Source: Novosphingobium cyanobacteriorum (GTDB lineage Bacteria; Pseudomonadota; Alphaproteobacteria; Sphingomonadales; Sphingomonadaceae). From it: 64,000 bases of DNA. How positions within the stretch are numbered: the stretch's first letter is position 1; each line of letters opens with the position of its first letter. The stretch lies in the NCBI RefSeq assembly GCF_029436685.1, contig NZ_JAROCY010000007.1:150342-214341 (forward strand). The letters are read 5' to 3'. This document shows positions 51,087 to 60,432 of the stretch, in pieces. The notes under the pieces are model-generated. The model did no database searches, was not told the DNA's origin, and worked only from the letters and a program-made list of their open reading frames with translations. A program made the position numbers and the translations under genes.

Positions 51087-52570
51087 TGCCCCATTCCGCC
51101 ACCACGCGTGACCTGCACGGCCTGATCCGCATTGCGGGTCTGTCCGTGGCCATCCGGTCGGACGCGATTCGCGAGGTGGTGCCCTGCCCCGAAGCGCTTG
51201 AACCGTTCCCCAGACTGCGCACCGACATAGCGGGCGCGCTGGACCTGCGCGGGCAGCTGATCCCGGTGCTGGACCTGAGCGAGGCGCTGGGCGCCACGCG
51301 GACGGACGACAAGGCCCAGATCGTGCTGATCCTGCGCCACGGTGACCATGTGATCGGCGTGCTGGCCGAAGCGATCGACGGCGTCTGTGCCCTGCCGGCG
51401 GACGCGCAATCGCCGCTGTTCGCCACCAGTGACAGCGATGGAAGACTGCTACGGGCTAGCTTTCACCTGCCCGCCGGGCGCGGCGTGGTGCTGGATGTGG
51501 CGGCGTTGGCCGCATTGCCCGACCTGCCGCTGACCGAAGACCGCACCGGCGCGCGCGACCGGGCGGTCGGCGAAAGCGATCCGACGCTGATGTTCCGGGT
51601 GGGTAACCTGCGCTGCGCCTTGGCGGCTGCATGCGTGGACGCCAGCGTGCCATGGCAGGAACTGCTGCCTGCCCCTTCGCAGGACCCGCTGTGGATTGCC
51701 ATGCTGCCCTACAAGGGTGCGGAGATTCCGGTGGTGGATACGCTGGCCCTGCTGGATCAGGGCGGGACGGGTGAAGCACGCCGGGCCGGCGCGGCCATCG
51801 TGGTGCGCGTGGAGGGCGCCGCGGGCGCGGATGGAAAGCCCGGGCTGGTCGCGCTGCTGATCGATTCGGTGGACGACATCGTCCGCCTGCCTGCCAGGGA
51901 TGTACGCTCGCACGGGCTGCCGGGGATGACTGGCGCCGGGTTGACGCGCGGGCTGATCACGCGGCCGGAAGGGTCCCTGCTGCTGATCGACGCGCAGGCG
52001 CTGGTGAACGATGCGCGCATGGCGATGCTGGCCGGAATCCGCCAGAGGCCGCAAACCGGCAGTGCATCGGCAGCGTCCGCGCAGGCGGCCACGCGTGCGA
52101 CCGCGGCGGGCGAGCGCCTGCCCTACCTTGTCTTCATGGTCGACGAGGCGCCATTCGCCGTTGCCTTGTCGCAAGTGGAGGAAATCCTGCCTGCGCAGCA
52201 CGACCTGATCCCCACCCCGGCCGCAGGCTCAGGGGTGGAGGGCCTGTTTCCCCACCGCGGCCAGGCAGTGCCGCTGGTGAACCTGGGGCGGATGCTGGGC
52301 CGCGCGTCCAGCGGTGAAGGCAGCTTCGTGGTGGTGGCGCGCGAGGGGCAATGGCCCGATGTGCGGCGCACCGGCTTTCGCGTCGATCGTCTCTGCTCGG
52401 TGGACCGCGCCGCGATCCAGCAACTGGGCCCGCGGCCGGGCGAAGGCGCCGAACGCCAGACCAGCGCCCGTGGCCTGCCGGACCGGACGATCAGGCTGGT
52501 CAGCGGCGAGGCCTGCACCGTGCTGGACCTGCCGCAGATTGCGCGGGGATTGGTGGAAGCGGCGGCCTGA
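51086..52570 (+). CDS. Triple CheW-domain protein
   Basis: 494 residues made of three CheW-like domains (about 10-150, 165-310 and 345-490). Domain one: GLSVAIRSDAIREVVPCPEA then LRGQLIPVLDLSEALG; domain two: VGNLRCALAAACVDASVPW then GAEIPVVDTLALLD; domain three: MVDEAPFAVALSQVEEILPA then RGQAVPLVNLGRMLG. CheW couples chemoreceptors to CheA; a chain with three copies could cross-link receptors. No cheA, cheY, cheR or flagellar gene lies in the window. Starts by overlapping the receptor stop codon, so the two are made together. Confidence 0.85.
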   Translation: MPHSATTRDLHGLIRIAGLSVAIRSDAIREVVPCPEALEPFPRLRTDIAGALDLRGQLIPVLDLSEALGATRTDDKAQIVLILRHGDHVIGVLAEAIDGVCALPADAQSPLFATSDSDGRLLRASFHLPAGRGVVLDVAALAALPDLPLTEDRTGARDRAVGESDPTLMFRVGNLRCALAAACVDASVPWQELLPAPSQDPLWIAMLPYKGAEIPVVDTLALLDQGGTGEARRAGAAIVVRVEGAAGADGKPGLVALLIDSVDDIVRLPARDVRSHGLPGMTGAGLTRGLITRPEGSLLLIDAQALVNDARMAMLAGIRQRPQTGSASAASAQAATRATAAGERLPYLVFMVDEAPFAVALSQVEEILPAQHDLIPTPAAGSGVEGLFPHRGQAVPLVNLGRMLGRASSGEGSFVVVAREGQWPDVRRTGFRVDRLCSVDRAAIQQLGPRPGEGAERQTSARGLPDRTIRLVSGEACTVLDLPQIARGLVEAAA

Positions 52571-52577
52571 AGCCGCA

Positions 52578-55049
52578 TCAACGCCCGCGCAGCACGTCTT
52601 CCACAGCGGTCACGATCTGCGCCACGCTGAACGGCTTGGCGAGGAAGTGCATGTTGGGGATGTCGATGTCGCGGCGCAGCTGTTCCTCGGCATAGCCGGA
52701 CATGAACAGCACCGGCAGATCGGGCTTCAGCCGGCGGATCTCGCGCGCCATCGAGGGGCCGTCCATGCTGGGCATGACGACGTCGCTGACCACGAGGTCG
52801 AAGTCTCCGCCCGCGCCGAGCACGCGGCTGAGCGCCTCGAGCCCGTCCTCGCCATCGGCGGCGGTGGTCACTTCATAGCCCTGCCGCGCCAGCGCGCGTT
52901 CGGCCACGGCGCGCACGGTATCCTCGTCCTCCACCAGAAGCACGCGGCCACCGCCGGTCCATTCGCGCGCGGGCTGCTTCTTGGGCTTGGCCGCCTGCGC
53001 CTCTGCCGCGTCTGCCGGATCGGGGATATGGACCGGCAGGTAGATGGTGAAGCGCGTGCCCTTGCCCACTTCGCTTTCGGCAAAGATGAAGCCGCCCGAT
53101 TGCTTGACGATGCCATAGACGGTGGAAAGGCCGAGGCCGGTGCCCTTGCCCTTTTCCTTCGTGGTGAAGAACGGCTCGAAGATCTTGCCGATCTGGTTCG
53201 GCTTGATGCCGTGGCCGGTGTCTTCCACGATCAGCGCGGTGTAATCGCCAATGGGCAGGATTTCGCTCTTCATCGCGCGCACGTCGGCGGCGGTCACGCG
53301 CCGGGTGATCAGGCGCAGGATACCCGCGGCGCCCTTGGCCGCAATCGGGCCGCCATTGCCGCTCATCGCGTCGCGCGCGTTGACGGCCAGGTTCAGCAAG
53401 ACCTGCTCCAGCTGCACCGGGTCTGCCCGCACCGCGCCAAGATCGCGGTCGTGGGTCACCTCCAGCGTGATCTTCTCGCCGATCAGGCGCTTGAGCAGGG
53501 TGGAAACCTCGGCCACCACATCGGGCAGCTGCAGCACTTCGGGCCGCAGCGTCTGCTGGCGCGAGAAAGCGAGCAGCTGGCGCGTCAGGCTTGCGGCGCG
53601 GTTGGAGTTGGCCTTGATCTGCTGGATGTCGTCATAATCACTGTCGCCCGGCGTGTGGCGCATCAGCATAAGGTCGCAGTAGCCGATGATCGCGGTCAGC
53701 ACGTTGTTGAAATCGTGCGCCACGCCGCCGGCCAGCTGGCCCACGGCCTGCATCTTGGTCGCCTGCGCGATTTCCCGCTTCAGACGGGTTTCCTCGGACG
53801 AATCCTTGAGGCTGAGCAGCACTGCCCCCTCGCCCAGCCCGCGCACCCCGGCCAGACTGAGCGAGACCGGCTCCTCTGGCGCGCTGCGCAGGCGCACGGC
53901 CACGTCGCCCGCAGTGGGCGCGCCCTGGGCATAGCGACGCACCGCATCGGCCAGCGCGCCCTTGTCCTCGCGGATCACCAGGTCGCTGGGATAGGGCGGT
54001 GGCACGTTGGGATCGTCATGCCCCGCCGCGCGCAGGAAGGCGGGGTTGGCGAAAAGGAAGCGCCCGTCGCGATCGCACATGGCAAGGCCCAGCGGCAGGC
54101 GTGAAAGCAGCGCCTCGATCTGCGGCAGGCCCGCGCGCGCATCGCCCACGCCGCTTTCGGCCTCCACCAGCAGGAACAGCGAGGCGGTCTGCCCCGGATC
54201 GGTGGAACCCTGCTTGTCCGGATCGGCAACGGGCACGTGGACCAGCCGCACCGCTGCGCCGCGCGATCCTTCGCGGGCGAAATGGATGCGGTCATGCTCG
54301 TCGGAACGGAAGTAATCGACGAAATCGGTGCCGGCGATGGGCGCGTTCTCGTCGCCTGCGGCGCGCAGGGCGAAAGTGCGGTTGGCGCCAAGCACCTGGC
54401 CATCGGGCGCAACCACGGCGGAAGGGATGCCTTCGCGGCCCAGCGCCCGGCCCAGCTTGCCGGCAAGGTGCCCGACCACTTCAGCCACGATATCCTGCCG
54501 CATCAGCGCGGCAAGGCGCCAGACGAGGTGATCCTCGCCCCGTCCAATGCGCTGCACCGACAGGGTCCATTCGCCGCCACTGGTGGCGAGCACACGTTCC
54601 ACCTGCGCCGCGCCATCGCGCCATGCCTTGCGCGCGGACTCTTCCGCGGCATCCGAGCCGGGCTTGTCCAGCGCCAGCCGCGGCGGGGGGGAGGAGCCGA
54701 ATACTTCGGTGAAGCGGCTGTTGGCGCAGACCAGCCGACCGGCCCGGTCAGTGATCGCCACCGCCTGCGCATCGCTTTCGATCGCCGCGTGGGTGACCGA
54801 CCAGTCGGGCGAGGCGAACTCGGGAAGTTCCGGCTCCGGCCGCAGGGCGAAGCCGAGCCGCACCAGCAACGCCACCACGATCACGCCCCCGGCGAAGGCG
54901 GCGGCAATCACCGGCTGCCCGGTGACCAGCCAGAGCGCGCCGGCGCTGGCCAGCACCGCCAGCGCGATCAGCAGCACCTCGCGCACCGGGGCGGGCTGGG
55001 CCACAGCTTCGGCGGCCAGGGGGTCGAGGCCGGTGGCGGCGTCCTTCAT
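52578..55049 (-). CDS. cckA: Hybrid histidine kinase CckA
   Basis: 823 residues. Two membrane helices (about 26-72) are followed by PAS domains, the kinase domain with the His in GGVAHDFNNVLTAIIGY near 443, N box NLAVNARDAM, G1 VEDTGHGIKP, F box EPFFTTKEKGKGTGLGLSTV, and a C-terminal receiver (VLLVEDEDTVRAVAERALA; phospho-Asp in LVVSDVVMPSMDGP). CckA starts the phosphorelay through ChpT to CtrA and CpdR. It converges on the triple-CheW gene with only 7 nt between them. Start ATG 55049; sequence upstream overlaps DUF2062. Confidence 0.95.
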   Translation of the reverse strand: MKDAATGLDPLAAEAVAQPAPVREVLLIALAVLASAGALWLVTGQPVIAAAFAGGVIVVALLVRLGFALRPEPELPEFASPDWSVTHAAIESDAQAVAITDRAGRLVCANSRFTEVFGSSPPPRLALDKPGSDAAEESARKAWRDGAAQVERVLATSGGEWTLSVQRIGRGEDHLVWRLAALMRQDIVAEVVGHLAGKLGRALGREGIPSAVVAPDGQVLGANRTFALRAAGDENAPIAGTDFVDYFRSDEHDRIHFAREGSRGAAVRLVHVPVADPDKQGSTDPGQTASLFLLVEAESGVGDARAGLPQIEALLSRLPLGLAMCDRDGRFLFANPAFLRAAGHDDPNVPPPYPSDLVIREDKGALADAVRRYAQGAPTAGDVAVRLRSAPEEPVSLSLAGVRGLGEGAVLLSLKDSSEETRLKREIAQATKMQAVGQLAGGVAHDFNNVLTAIIGYCDLMLMRHTPGDSDYDDIQQIKANSNRAASLTRQLLAFSRQQTLRPEVLQLPDVVAEVSTLLKRLIGEKITLEVTHDRDLGAVRADPVQLEQVLLNLAVNARDAMSGNGGPIAAKGAAGILRLITRRVTAADVRAMKSEILPIGDYTALIVEDTGHGIKPNQIGKIFEPFFTTKEKGKGTGLGLSTVYGIVKQSGGFIFAESEVGKGTRFTIYLPVHIPDPADAAEAQAAKPKKQPAREWTGGGRVLLVEDEDTVRAVAERALARQGYEVTTAADGEDGLEALSRVLGAGGDFDLVVSDVVMPSMDGPSMAREIRRLKPDLPVLFMSGYAEEQLRRDIDIPNMHFLAKPFSVAQIVTAVEDVLRGR

Positions 55050-55059
55050 GCTGGCAAAC

Positions 55060-55623
55060 TCACGATTCCGGGAAATCCCGCGCCGCCGCCTGCAGCAGGC
55101 GGGTGCGGCGCTTGTGCGCGGTCCACCAGCGCCAGCCCACGGCCGATACGGCATAGCCGAGCAGGGCCGAGGCAAGCCCGATCACCCCCAGCCCCAGCAG
55201 CAGCGATGGCGCGGCATCCGTGCCCAGCCAGGCCAGCCATTCCTTCACCCCCGCCCCGCTCTGCATCAGCTGCGAGACGGTGGAGATATCCGCGTGAAAG
55301 CCGAACTGGTTGCCCACCCAGATGGCACCGGGAAGGAATACGAAGAGCGTAGTCGGCGGGATGGAGACAAAGGTCATCAGCGCGGCGATGGGGATGTTGC
55401 CGCGAAAAGGCACGCACATCAGCGCCGCGCCCACGATCTGCACGCCGGGGATCATCGCGAAGATGCCGATGAACAGGCCCACGGCCACGCCGCGCGGCAC
55501 CGAACGCCTGGTGAACCGCCACAGTTCCGCACGCGCGGCAAGCGGCCGGGCGAAGCGGTTCTGCTCCATCTGTTCGCGCGTCGGCATGTTCGCCTGCGCC
55601 CATCTGGCGATTCTGCTGTACAT
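55060..55623 (-). CDS. DUF2062 membrane protein
   Basis: 187 residues with several hydrophobic helices. The family motif FTRRSVPRGVAVGLFIGIFA is followed by MIPGVQIVGAALMCVPFRGN, IPIAALMTFVSIPPTTLFVF and LPGAIWVGNQFGF. Function of DUF2062 proteins is unknown. It is directly upstream of cckA (10 nt gap), so the two are probably one operon, an arrangement I expect in sphingomonads. Confidence 0.8.
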   Translation of the reverse strand: MYSRIARWAQANMPTREQMEQNRFARPLAARAELWRFTRRSVPRGVAVGLFIGIFAMIPGVQIVGAALMCVPFRGNIPIAALMTFVSIPPTTLFVFLPGAIWVGNQFGFHADISTVSQLMQSGAGVKEWLAWLGTDAAPSLLLGLGVIGLASALLGYAVSAVGWRWWTAHKRRTRLLQAAARDFPES

Positions 55624-55737
55624 GACCCGCCCCGTCCTACCCGGTTCCCGTGCGTCCCGCCATGGGACGATTGGCCCGATCTAGACCGGCCATGCTTTCA
55701 GGCGGGTGAAGAGCCCGCCTGCAGTTTGCGCTGGGGG

Positions 55738-56229
55738 TCAGCTGTCCTTGCCGTGTTCACGCATGATCCGCGCCTTGTCGCGCTTCCAGTCGCGCTCCTT
55801 CATCGTCGCGCGCTTGTCGGCGTTGTTCTTGCCCTTGGCCAGCGCCAGTTCCACCTTCGCGCGGCCGCGCCCGTTGAAGTAGATCGACAGCGGCACCAGA
55901 GTCATGCCCTTGCGCTCCACCGCGCCGTGGAAGCGGGCGATCTCCCGCTCTTTCAGCAGCAGCTTGCGCGGGCGCTTGGGCACGTGGTTGAAGCGGTTGC
56001 CGTGGCTGAATTCGGGCACGTTGGAATTGACCAGCCAGACCTCGCCGTCCTTCACTTCGGCATAGCTCTCGGCAATCGAGCCTTCGCCGAAGCGCAGCGA
56101 TTTCACTTCGGTGCCGGTGAGTGCGATGCCCGCTTCATAGACGTCTTCGATAAAGTATTCGAAGCGCGCGCGGCGGTTCTCTGCGACGATCTTCTTCTTG
56201 TCGAAGGCTGCTGGGGTCGGACGGGCCAT
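55738..56229 (-). CDS. smpB: SsrA-binding protein
   Basis: 163 residues. Binds tmRNA and rescues stalled ribosomes. Typical segments: [105 protein letters not shown] and a basic tail. A second ATG at 56241 is possible; 56229 gives the normal N-terminus [10 protein letters not shown]. In many relatives smpB is next to dapA; here five genes intervene. Confidence 0.97.
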   Translation of the reverse strand: MARPTPAAFDKKKIVAENRRARFEYFIEDVYEAGIALTGTEVKSLRFGEGSIAESYAEVKDGEVWLVNSNVPEFSHGNRFNHVPKRPRKLLLKEREIARFHGAVERKGMTLVPLSIYFNGRGRAKVELALAKGKNNADKRATMKERDWKRDKARIMREHGKDS

Positions 56230-56373
56230 GGTTGCCGCCATGTAGGCGCGCGGGCACGGAAATGGAAGGCTTGGCCGCGACGGGCGCGATATGGACGAAG
56301 TTCAACCCAAACGCCGCTTGCGCTTTACACGTTGCAGTGCACAACAAACCCGGATTCGCTGGAGGGCATGGCC

Positions 56374-57486
56374 ATGGCCGACGGAGCTGAGGAATGCTGC
56401 GTGCTGGTGCTGCAGGGCGGCGGCGCGCTGGGCGCGTATCAGGCCGGCGTCTATGAAGCGCTTGCCGCGGCGCACCATCAGCCGCAATGGGTGGCGGGCA
56501 TATCCATCGGCGCGATCAACGCTGCGCTGATCGCGGGCAATCCGCCCGAACGCCGGGTGGAGGCGCTGCGCACGTTCTGGAACCGCGCCTCATCGCGCAT
56601 CCCCCTGCCCTCCCCCTTTGCCGACGGCTGGGGCCGCCGCCTGTTCAACGAGGCGAGCGCGGCGACCGTGGCGATGACCGGCATTCCCGGCTTCTTCACC
56701 CCGCGCCTGTGCCCGCCATGGGCCGCGCTGCCCGGATCGCCGGAATCGATCAGCCTCTATGACACGGCCCCCTTGCGCGAATCGCTGCTGGAACTGGTGG
56801 ACTGGAACCTGCTCAACACCGGACCGATGCGCTTCAGCGTGGGCGCGGTGAACGTGCTGACCGGCAACTTCGTGTATTTCGACAACCGCGACCGCTGGAT
56901 CGGGCCCGAGCATGTGATGGCGAGCGGCGCGCTGCCGCCCGGCTTTCCGCCCGTGCTGGTGGATGGGGAACCCTATTGGGATGGCGGCCTCGTTTCCAAC
57001 ACGCCGCTGCAATGGGTGCTGGACGAGCGCGCCGGAGAGACAGGCGCAAAGCCGCTGCTGGTGTTTCAGGTGGACCTGTTCAGCGCGCGCGGAACGATGC
57101 CACGCAGCCTGGCCGAAGCGGCCGAGCGCGAGAAGGACATCCGCTTTTCCAGCCGTACCCGGCTGAATACGGACATGCAGAAGCGGATCGAGGGATTGCA
57201 GGCCGCCGCCAAGCGCCTTGCCGCGCGCCTGCCAGCCGGGTTCGAGGACGATCCCGACCTTGCCCTGCTGACCGCGCATGCCTGCGAAGGGCCGGTCACC
57301 ATCATGCACCTGATCAACCGGCCCGAAGACTACGAATCGCACGGCAAGGATTACGAGTTCTCGCGCAGCACGGTGCAGGACCATTGGCGCAGCGGACAGG
57401 GCGATGTCACCCGCTCGCTGGCCAGTCCGCGCTGGAAGCGGCGCCGCATTCCCGCCTCGGGCGTTGTCACGCTCGATCTCGCCTGA
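56374..57486 (+). CDS. Patatin-like phospholipase
   Basis: 370 residues. [16 protein letters not shown] near residue 15 forms the oxyanion hole, GISIGAINA (GxSxG, nucleophile Ser near 44) is the catalytic motif, and DGGLVSNTP near 202 supplies the Asp. It therefore has a complete Ser-Asp dyad and is probably active on lipids or polyesters. The C-terminal region with [20 protein letters not shown] and the end [10 protein letters not shown] resembles the group adjacent to 3-hydroxybutyrate dehydrogenase, suggesting a link to polyhydroxybutyrate or acyl storage. The first ATG (56368) is too close to GGAGGG; 56374 is preferred. Confidence 0.88.
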   Translation: MADGAEECCVLVLQGGGALGAYQAGVYEALAAAHHQPQWVAGISIGAINAALIAGNPPERRVEALRTFWNRASSRIPLPSPFADGWGRRLFNEASAATVAMTGIPGFFTPRLCPPWAALPGSPESISLYDTAPLRESLLELVDWNLLNTGPMRFSVGAVNVLTGNFVYFDNRDRWIGPEHVMASGALPPGFPPVLVDGEPYWDGGLVSNTPLQWVLDERAGETGAKPLLVFQVDLFSARGTMPRSLAEAAEREKDIRFSSRTRLNTDMQKRIEGLQAAAKRLAARLPAGFEDDPDLALLTAHACEGPVTIMHLINRPEDYESHGKDYEFSRSTVQDHWRSGQGDVTRSLASPRWKRRRIPASGVVTLDLA

Positions 57487-57514
57487 ACCCCATCTTGCAC
57501 ACGGAGCCTTCCCC

Positions 57515-58297
57515 ATGAATCTCGACAACAAGGTCTCGATCGTCACCGGCGCGGCCAGCGGCATCGGCCTCGGCATCGCCAGACGCTATGCCCAAGCCGG
57601 CGGCAAGGTAGCGATTGCCGACTTGAAGCTGGAGGCCGCGCAGGCAGCCGCTGATGCCATCAATGCCGATCACCCGGGCGCAGCCATGGCCGTGGCGATG
57701 GACGTGACCAGCGAGGAGCAGGTCAACGCCGGCGTGGCCGCAGTGGTCGAGGCATGGGGGACGGTTGACGTTCTGGTTTCCAACGCCGGCATCCAGATCG
57801 TGAACCCGGTGGAACAGTTCGCCTATGCCGACTGGAAGAAGATGCTGGCGATCCACCTCGACGGTGCGTTCCTCACCACAAAGGCGGTGCTGCCGCACAT
57901 GTATGCCAAGGGCGCGGGTTCGATCATCCTGATGGGGTCGGTCCATTCCAAGGAGGCGAGCCCGCTGAAGAGCGCCTATGTCACCGCCAAGCACGGCCTG
58001 ATGGGGCTGGCGCGCGTGATCGCCAAGGAAGGCGGGCCCAAGGGCGTGCGTTCCAACGTGATCTGCCCCGGCTTCGTGCGCACCCCGCTGGTGGACAAGC
58101 AGATCCCGGAACAGGCCAAGGAACTGGGCATCAGCGAAGATGAAGTGGTGAAGAAGGTGATGCTGGGCCAGACCGTGGACGGCGAATTCACCAGCGTGGA
58201 AGACATTGCCGAACTGGCCCTGTTCTTCGCCGCATTCCCCACCAACGCGCTGACCGGCCAGTCGCTGACCGCCAGCCACGGCTGGTCGATGACCTGA
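57515..58297 (+). CDS. bdhA: 3-hydroxybutyrate dehydrogenase (SDR)
   Basis: 260 residues. Short-chain dehydrogenase with [16 protein letters not shown] (NAD-binding, 11-26), [14 protein letters not shown] (NNAG type), active-site Ser in MGSVHS, Tyr/Lys in AYVTAKHGL near 154-158, and [20 protein letters not shown] near the end, a hallmark of D-3-hydroxybutyrate dehydrogenase. It oxidises D-3-hydroxybutyrate to acetoacetate. It lies 28 nt after the patatin, a likely operon for use of a hydroxybutyrate store. Confidence 0.92.
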   Translation: MNLDNKVSIVTGAASGIGLGIARRYAQAGGKVAIADLKLEAAQAAADAINADHPGAAMAVAMDVTSEEQVNAGVAAVVEAWGTVDVLVSNAGIQIVNPVEQFAYADWKKMLAIHLDGAFLTTKAVLPHMYAKGAGSIILMGSVHSKEASPLKSAYVTAKHGLMGLARVIAKEGGPKGVRSNVICPGFVRTPLVDKQIPEQAKELGISEDEVVKKVMLGQTVDGEFTSVEDIAELALFFAAFPTNALTGQSLTASHGWSMT

Positions 58298-58308
58298 TCC
58301 TCAGACAG

Positions 58309-58500
58309 TCAGGCGAGGATGGCGGGCATGTCGTTGCCGGGGCACGGCTGCCCGTCCGCCCCCTTGTGCGAACGCGCGCGGCGTTCCGGGCGGCCTTCGG
58401 CGTCGCGGGCCCACTTGCCCGCCGTATGCTTGCTGCACACCGGGCAAACCGCCCACTGCTGTTCAATCTGACGCATGGCTGGCGTCACGATGATGGCCAT
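58309..58500 (-). CDS. Small protein with CPVC motif, unknown
   Basis: About 63 residues: MAIIVTPAMRQIEQQWAVCP, VCSKHTAGKWARD, EGRPERRARSHKG, and GQPCPGNDMPAILA. Two cysteines as CPVC plus His and a later Cys could bind zinc, but the spacing is not a standard ribbon. A GTG at 58518 lies right next to AGGAGG and is too close to use. It converges on bdhA. Confidence 0.5.
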   Translation of the reverse strand: MAIIVTPAMRQIEQQWAVCPVCSKHTAGKWARDAEGRPERRARSHKGADGQPCPGNDMPAILA

Positions 58501-58633
58501 CGAAGAAAGAGTCCCCACTCCTCCTGACCGGAACCGGCCAAGTGGGTTTGGGCTATATCCAACGTTAGTTCACAGCCAGCCAAATCATACGTATGTCACA
58601 GCGATTTAATGGTCGCGCCTTCTGGCCGTCCGC

Positions 58634-59404
58634 TCAGTCGGCAAAACCGCCGATGCCCCAGTCAAGATGCGCCTTCTCCACGTCCAGCGTCTTGCCGGCA
58701 TAGATCCGCGAACCCGGTTTCCCTGCGGTATCGATGCGCGAAAGCGTGTAGCAGAATGCCGTCTGGTGCAGGCTCATGTCCTGCGCCAGCTGATAGGTCA
58801 CGCAGCCGACGATGGCCGGGCGCAGACGTGGAAAGCCGTTGATCCCCTTGAAGTCCGCAGCCAGCGCGCGCGCCACCTGCTGCCGTTCAAAGCTGTCATG
58901 CGGCAGCACCATGCGGCTGCGTGACTGGTCCGCCACGCGCGCCTTGCGCGCAATCCGGTCAAGCCATGGGCGCGTATCGTCGCAGTCCGGCACCACGCGC
59001 ACTGCGGTGTGCACGTTGATCGCGGGCGAATTGCCGATATTGCTTACCTTGATCCGCACTTTCACCTGCACGTTGCCGCTGTCGTCCCACACCAGCCTGT
59101 CGTCCAGCGTCAGGTCGACATGAATCCAAGCGCGCTCGCTGGAAATCATCGCTTCGCGCGCGATATCGGCGCTGCGGCGGGATTCGCGGGCGGCGTGGTT
59201 GGCAAAGCGCGCGGCGGCCACGGCGGTCAGCAGCGTACCCACCCCGGTCACGCCCGATAGCGCGAAGGCATAGGTCTGCAGCCGCATCATCAGCAGCGAG
59301 GCACCGTTGTAATCATGCGGCAGCGCCACGCCCAAGGGCGTCAGTTCAACGAACAGGATGCCGAGAACGAAGGCGAGGACGAGTGCGGCGGCCAGCCACA
59401 CCAT
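58634..59404 (-). CDS. Two-helix membrane protein, unknown
   Basis: About 256 residues. Two helices (about 2-22, VWLAAALVLAFVLGILFVEL, and 45-68, TYAFALSGVTGVGTLLTAVA) lead to a coiled basic linker (ANHAARESRRSADIAREAMI) and a C-terminal soluble domain with RIKVSNIGNSPAINVHTAVR, an Ig-like or beta-sandwich pattern. I do not recognise the family. It is downstream of dapA on the same strand; the 5' part of the frame before ATG 59404 is not needed. No role can be named. Confidence 0.6.
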   Translation of the reverse strand: MVWLAAALVLAFVLGILFVELTPLGVALPHDYNGASLLMMRLQTYAFALSGVTGVGTLLTAVAAARFANHAARESRRSADIAREAMISSERAWIHVDLTLDDRLVWDDSGNVQVKVRIKVSNIGNSPAINVHTAVRVVPDCDDTRPWLDRIARKARVADQSRSRMVLPHDSFERQQVARALAADFKGINGFPRLRPAIVGCVTYQLAQDMSLHQTAFCYTLSRIDTAGKPGSRIYAGKTLDVEKAHLDWGIGGFAD

Positions 59405-59451
59405 CCGCAGGGCCTTTCCGCCCGCGCGAGCCAAGGCGGCCCGCCGCAGGA

Positions 59452-60333
59452 TCAGACCAGCCCGGCGTGGACCAGCGCGGCATCCACCGCAGCACGGGCC
59501 GCATCGTTGCACGGCACCAGCGGCAGGCGCAGTTCCTCGGTCAGCCACGGATGCACCCGCGTCAGCGCGTACTTCAGCGGCCCGGGCGAAGCGTCTTCGA
59601 ACATGGCGTAGTGCAGCGGATAGAGCAGGTCATTCAGCTCGCGCGCACGGACCAGGTCGTTGTCGGCACAGGCCTGCTGGAAATCGGCGCAGAGCCGGGG
59701 CGCGACGTTGGCCGTCACCGAGATGCAGCCGACCGCACCCGCCGCGTTGGCCGGCAGCGCCAGCTCGTCATCGCCGGAAAGCTGGCAGAAATGCTTGCCG
59801 ATGCCCATCCGGTGGTCGGTCACGCGCGAAAGGTCGCCGCTGGCGTCCTTGATCGCGACGATCCGGTCTGGATAGCGGCGCGCCAGTTCGCACACCGTTT
59901 CGGGCAGGATATCGGTCACCGTGCGACCGGGCACGTTGTAGAGCACGATCGGCAGGTCGTTATGCTCGGCCAGATAGCTGAAGTGCGCGATGATGCCGGC
60001 CTGGCTGGGCCGGTTGTAGTATGGCGCCACGCAAAGCGCGGCCTGCGCTCCGCACTTCTTGGAAAAGTTCATGTGGAGCAGCGCATTCATGGTGTCGTTG
60101 CTGCCGCAGCCGGCGATCACCGGCACCCGGCCCGCCGCCTGTTCCACGCAGACCTCGATCACGCGGTGGTGCTCCGCGTTCGACAGCGTGGAGTTCTCGC
60201 CCGTGGTGCCGCAGGGCACCAGCGCGCTCGATCCGTTCTCGATCTGCCAGTCCACCAGCTTGCGAAAGGCTTTCTCGTCAAACGCTCCATCGCGAAAAGG
60301 AGTCACGAGAGCCGGGATCGAGCCGGAAAACAT
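59452..60333 (-). CDS. dapA: 4-hydroxy-tetrahydrodipicolinate synthase
   Basis: 293 residues. Condenses pyruvate and aspartate semialdehyde in lysine and diaminopimelate synthesis. Substrate motif GTTGENSTLSNAEHHRVIE, catalytic Tyr in LYNVPGRTVTDILP near 132, Schiff-base Lys in AIKDASGDL near 161, GDDELALP. Divergent from the lytic transglycosylase over 99 bp. Confidence 0.97.
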   Translation of the reverse strand: MFSGSIPALVTPFRDGAFDEKAFRKLVDWQIENGSSALVPCGTTGENSTLSNAEHHRVIEVCVEQAAGRVPVIAGCGSNDTMNALLHMNFSKKCGAQAALCVAPYYNRPSQAGIIAHFSYLAEHNDLPIVLYNVPGRTVTDILPETVCELARRYPDRIVAIKDASGDLSRVTDHRMGIGKHFCQLSGDDELALPANAAGAVGCISVTANVAPRLCADFQQACADNDLVRARELNDLLYPLHYAMFEDASPGPLKYALTRVHPWLTEELRLPLVPCNDAARAAVDAALVHAGLV

Positions 60334-60432
60334 GGACTTTGTTCCTCAAGTTGCGGCACAGTGGGCATATGGGGGATTGGGCAGCCGCGCCCGCCCCCGC
60401 GTTCAGCGCCTGATAAGGAGCGGTTGCCCACA

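Noticed and set aside
55700..55720. Terminator for smpB (AGGCGGG/CCCGCCT hairpin)
   Set aside because: Stem is short (7 bp) and no T-run follows on the minus strand; it may be a weak stop only.
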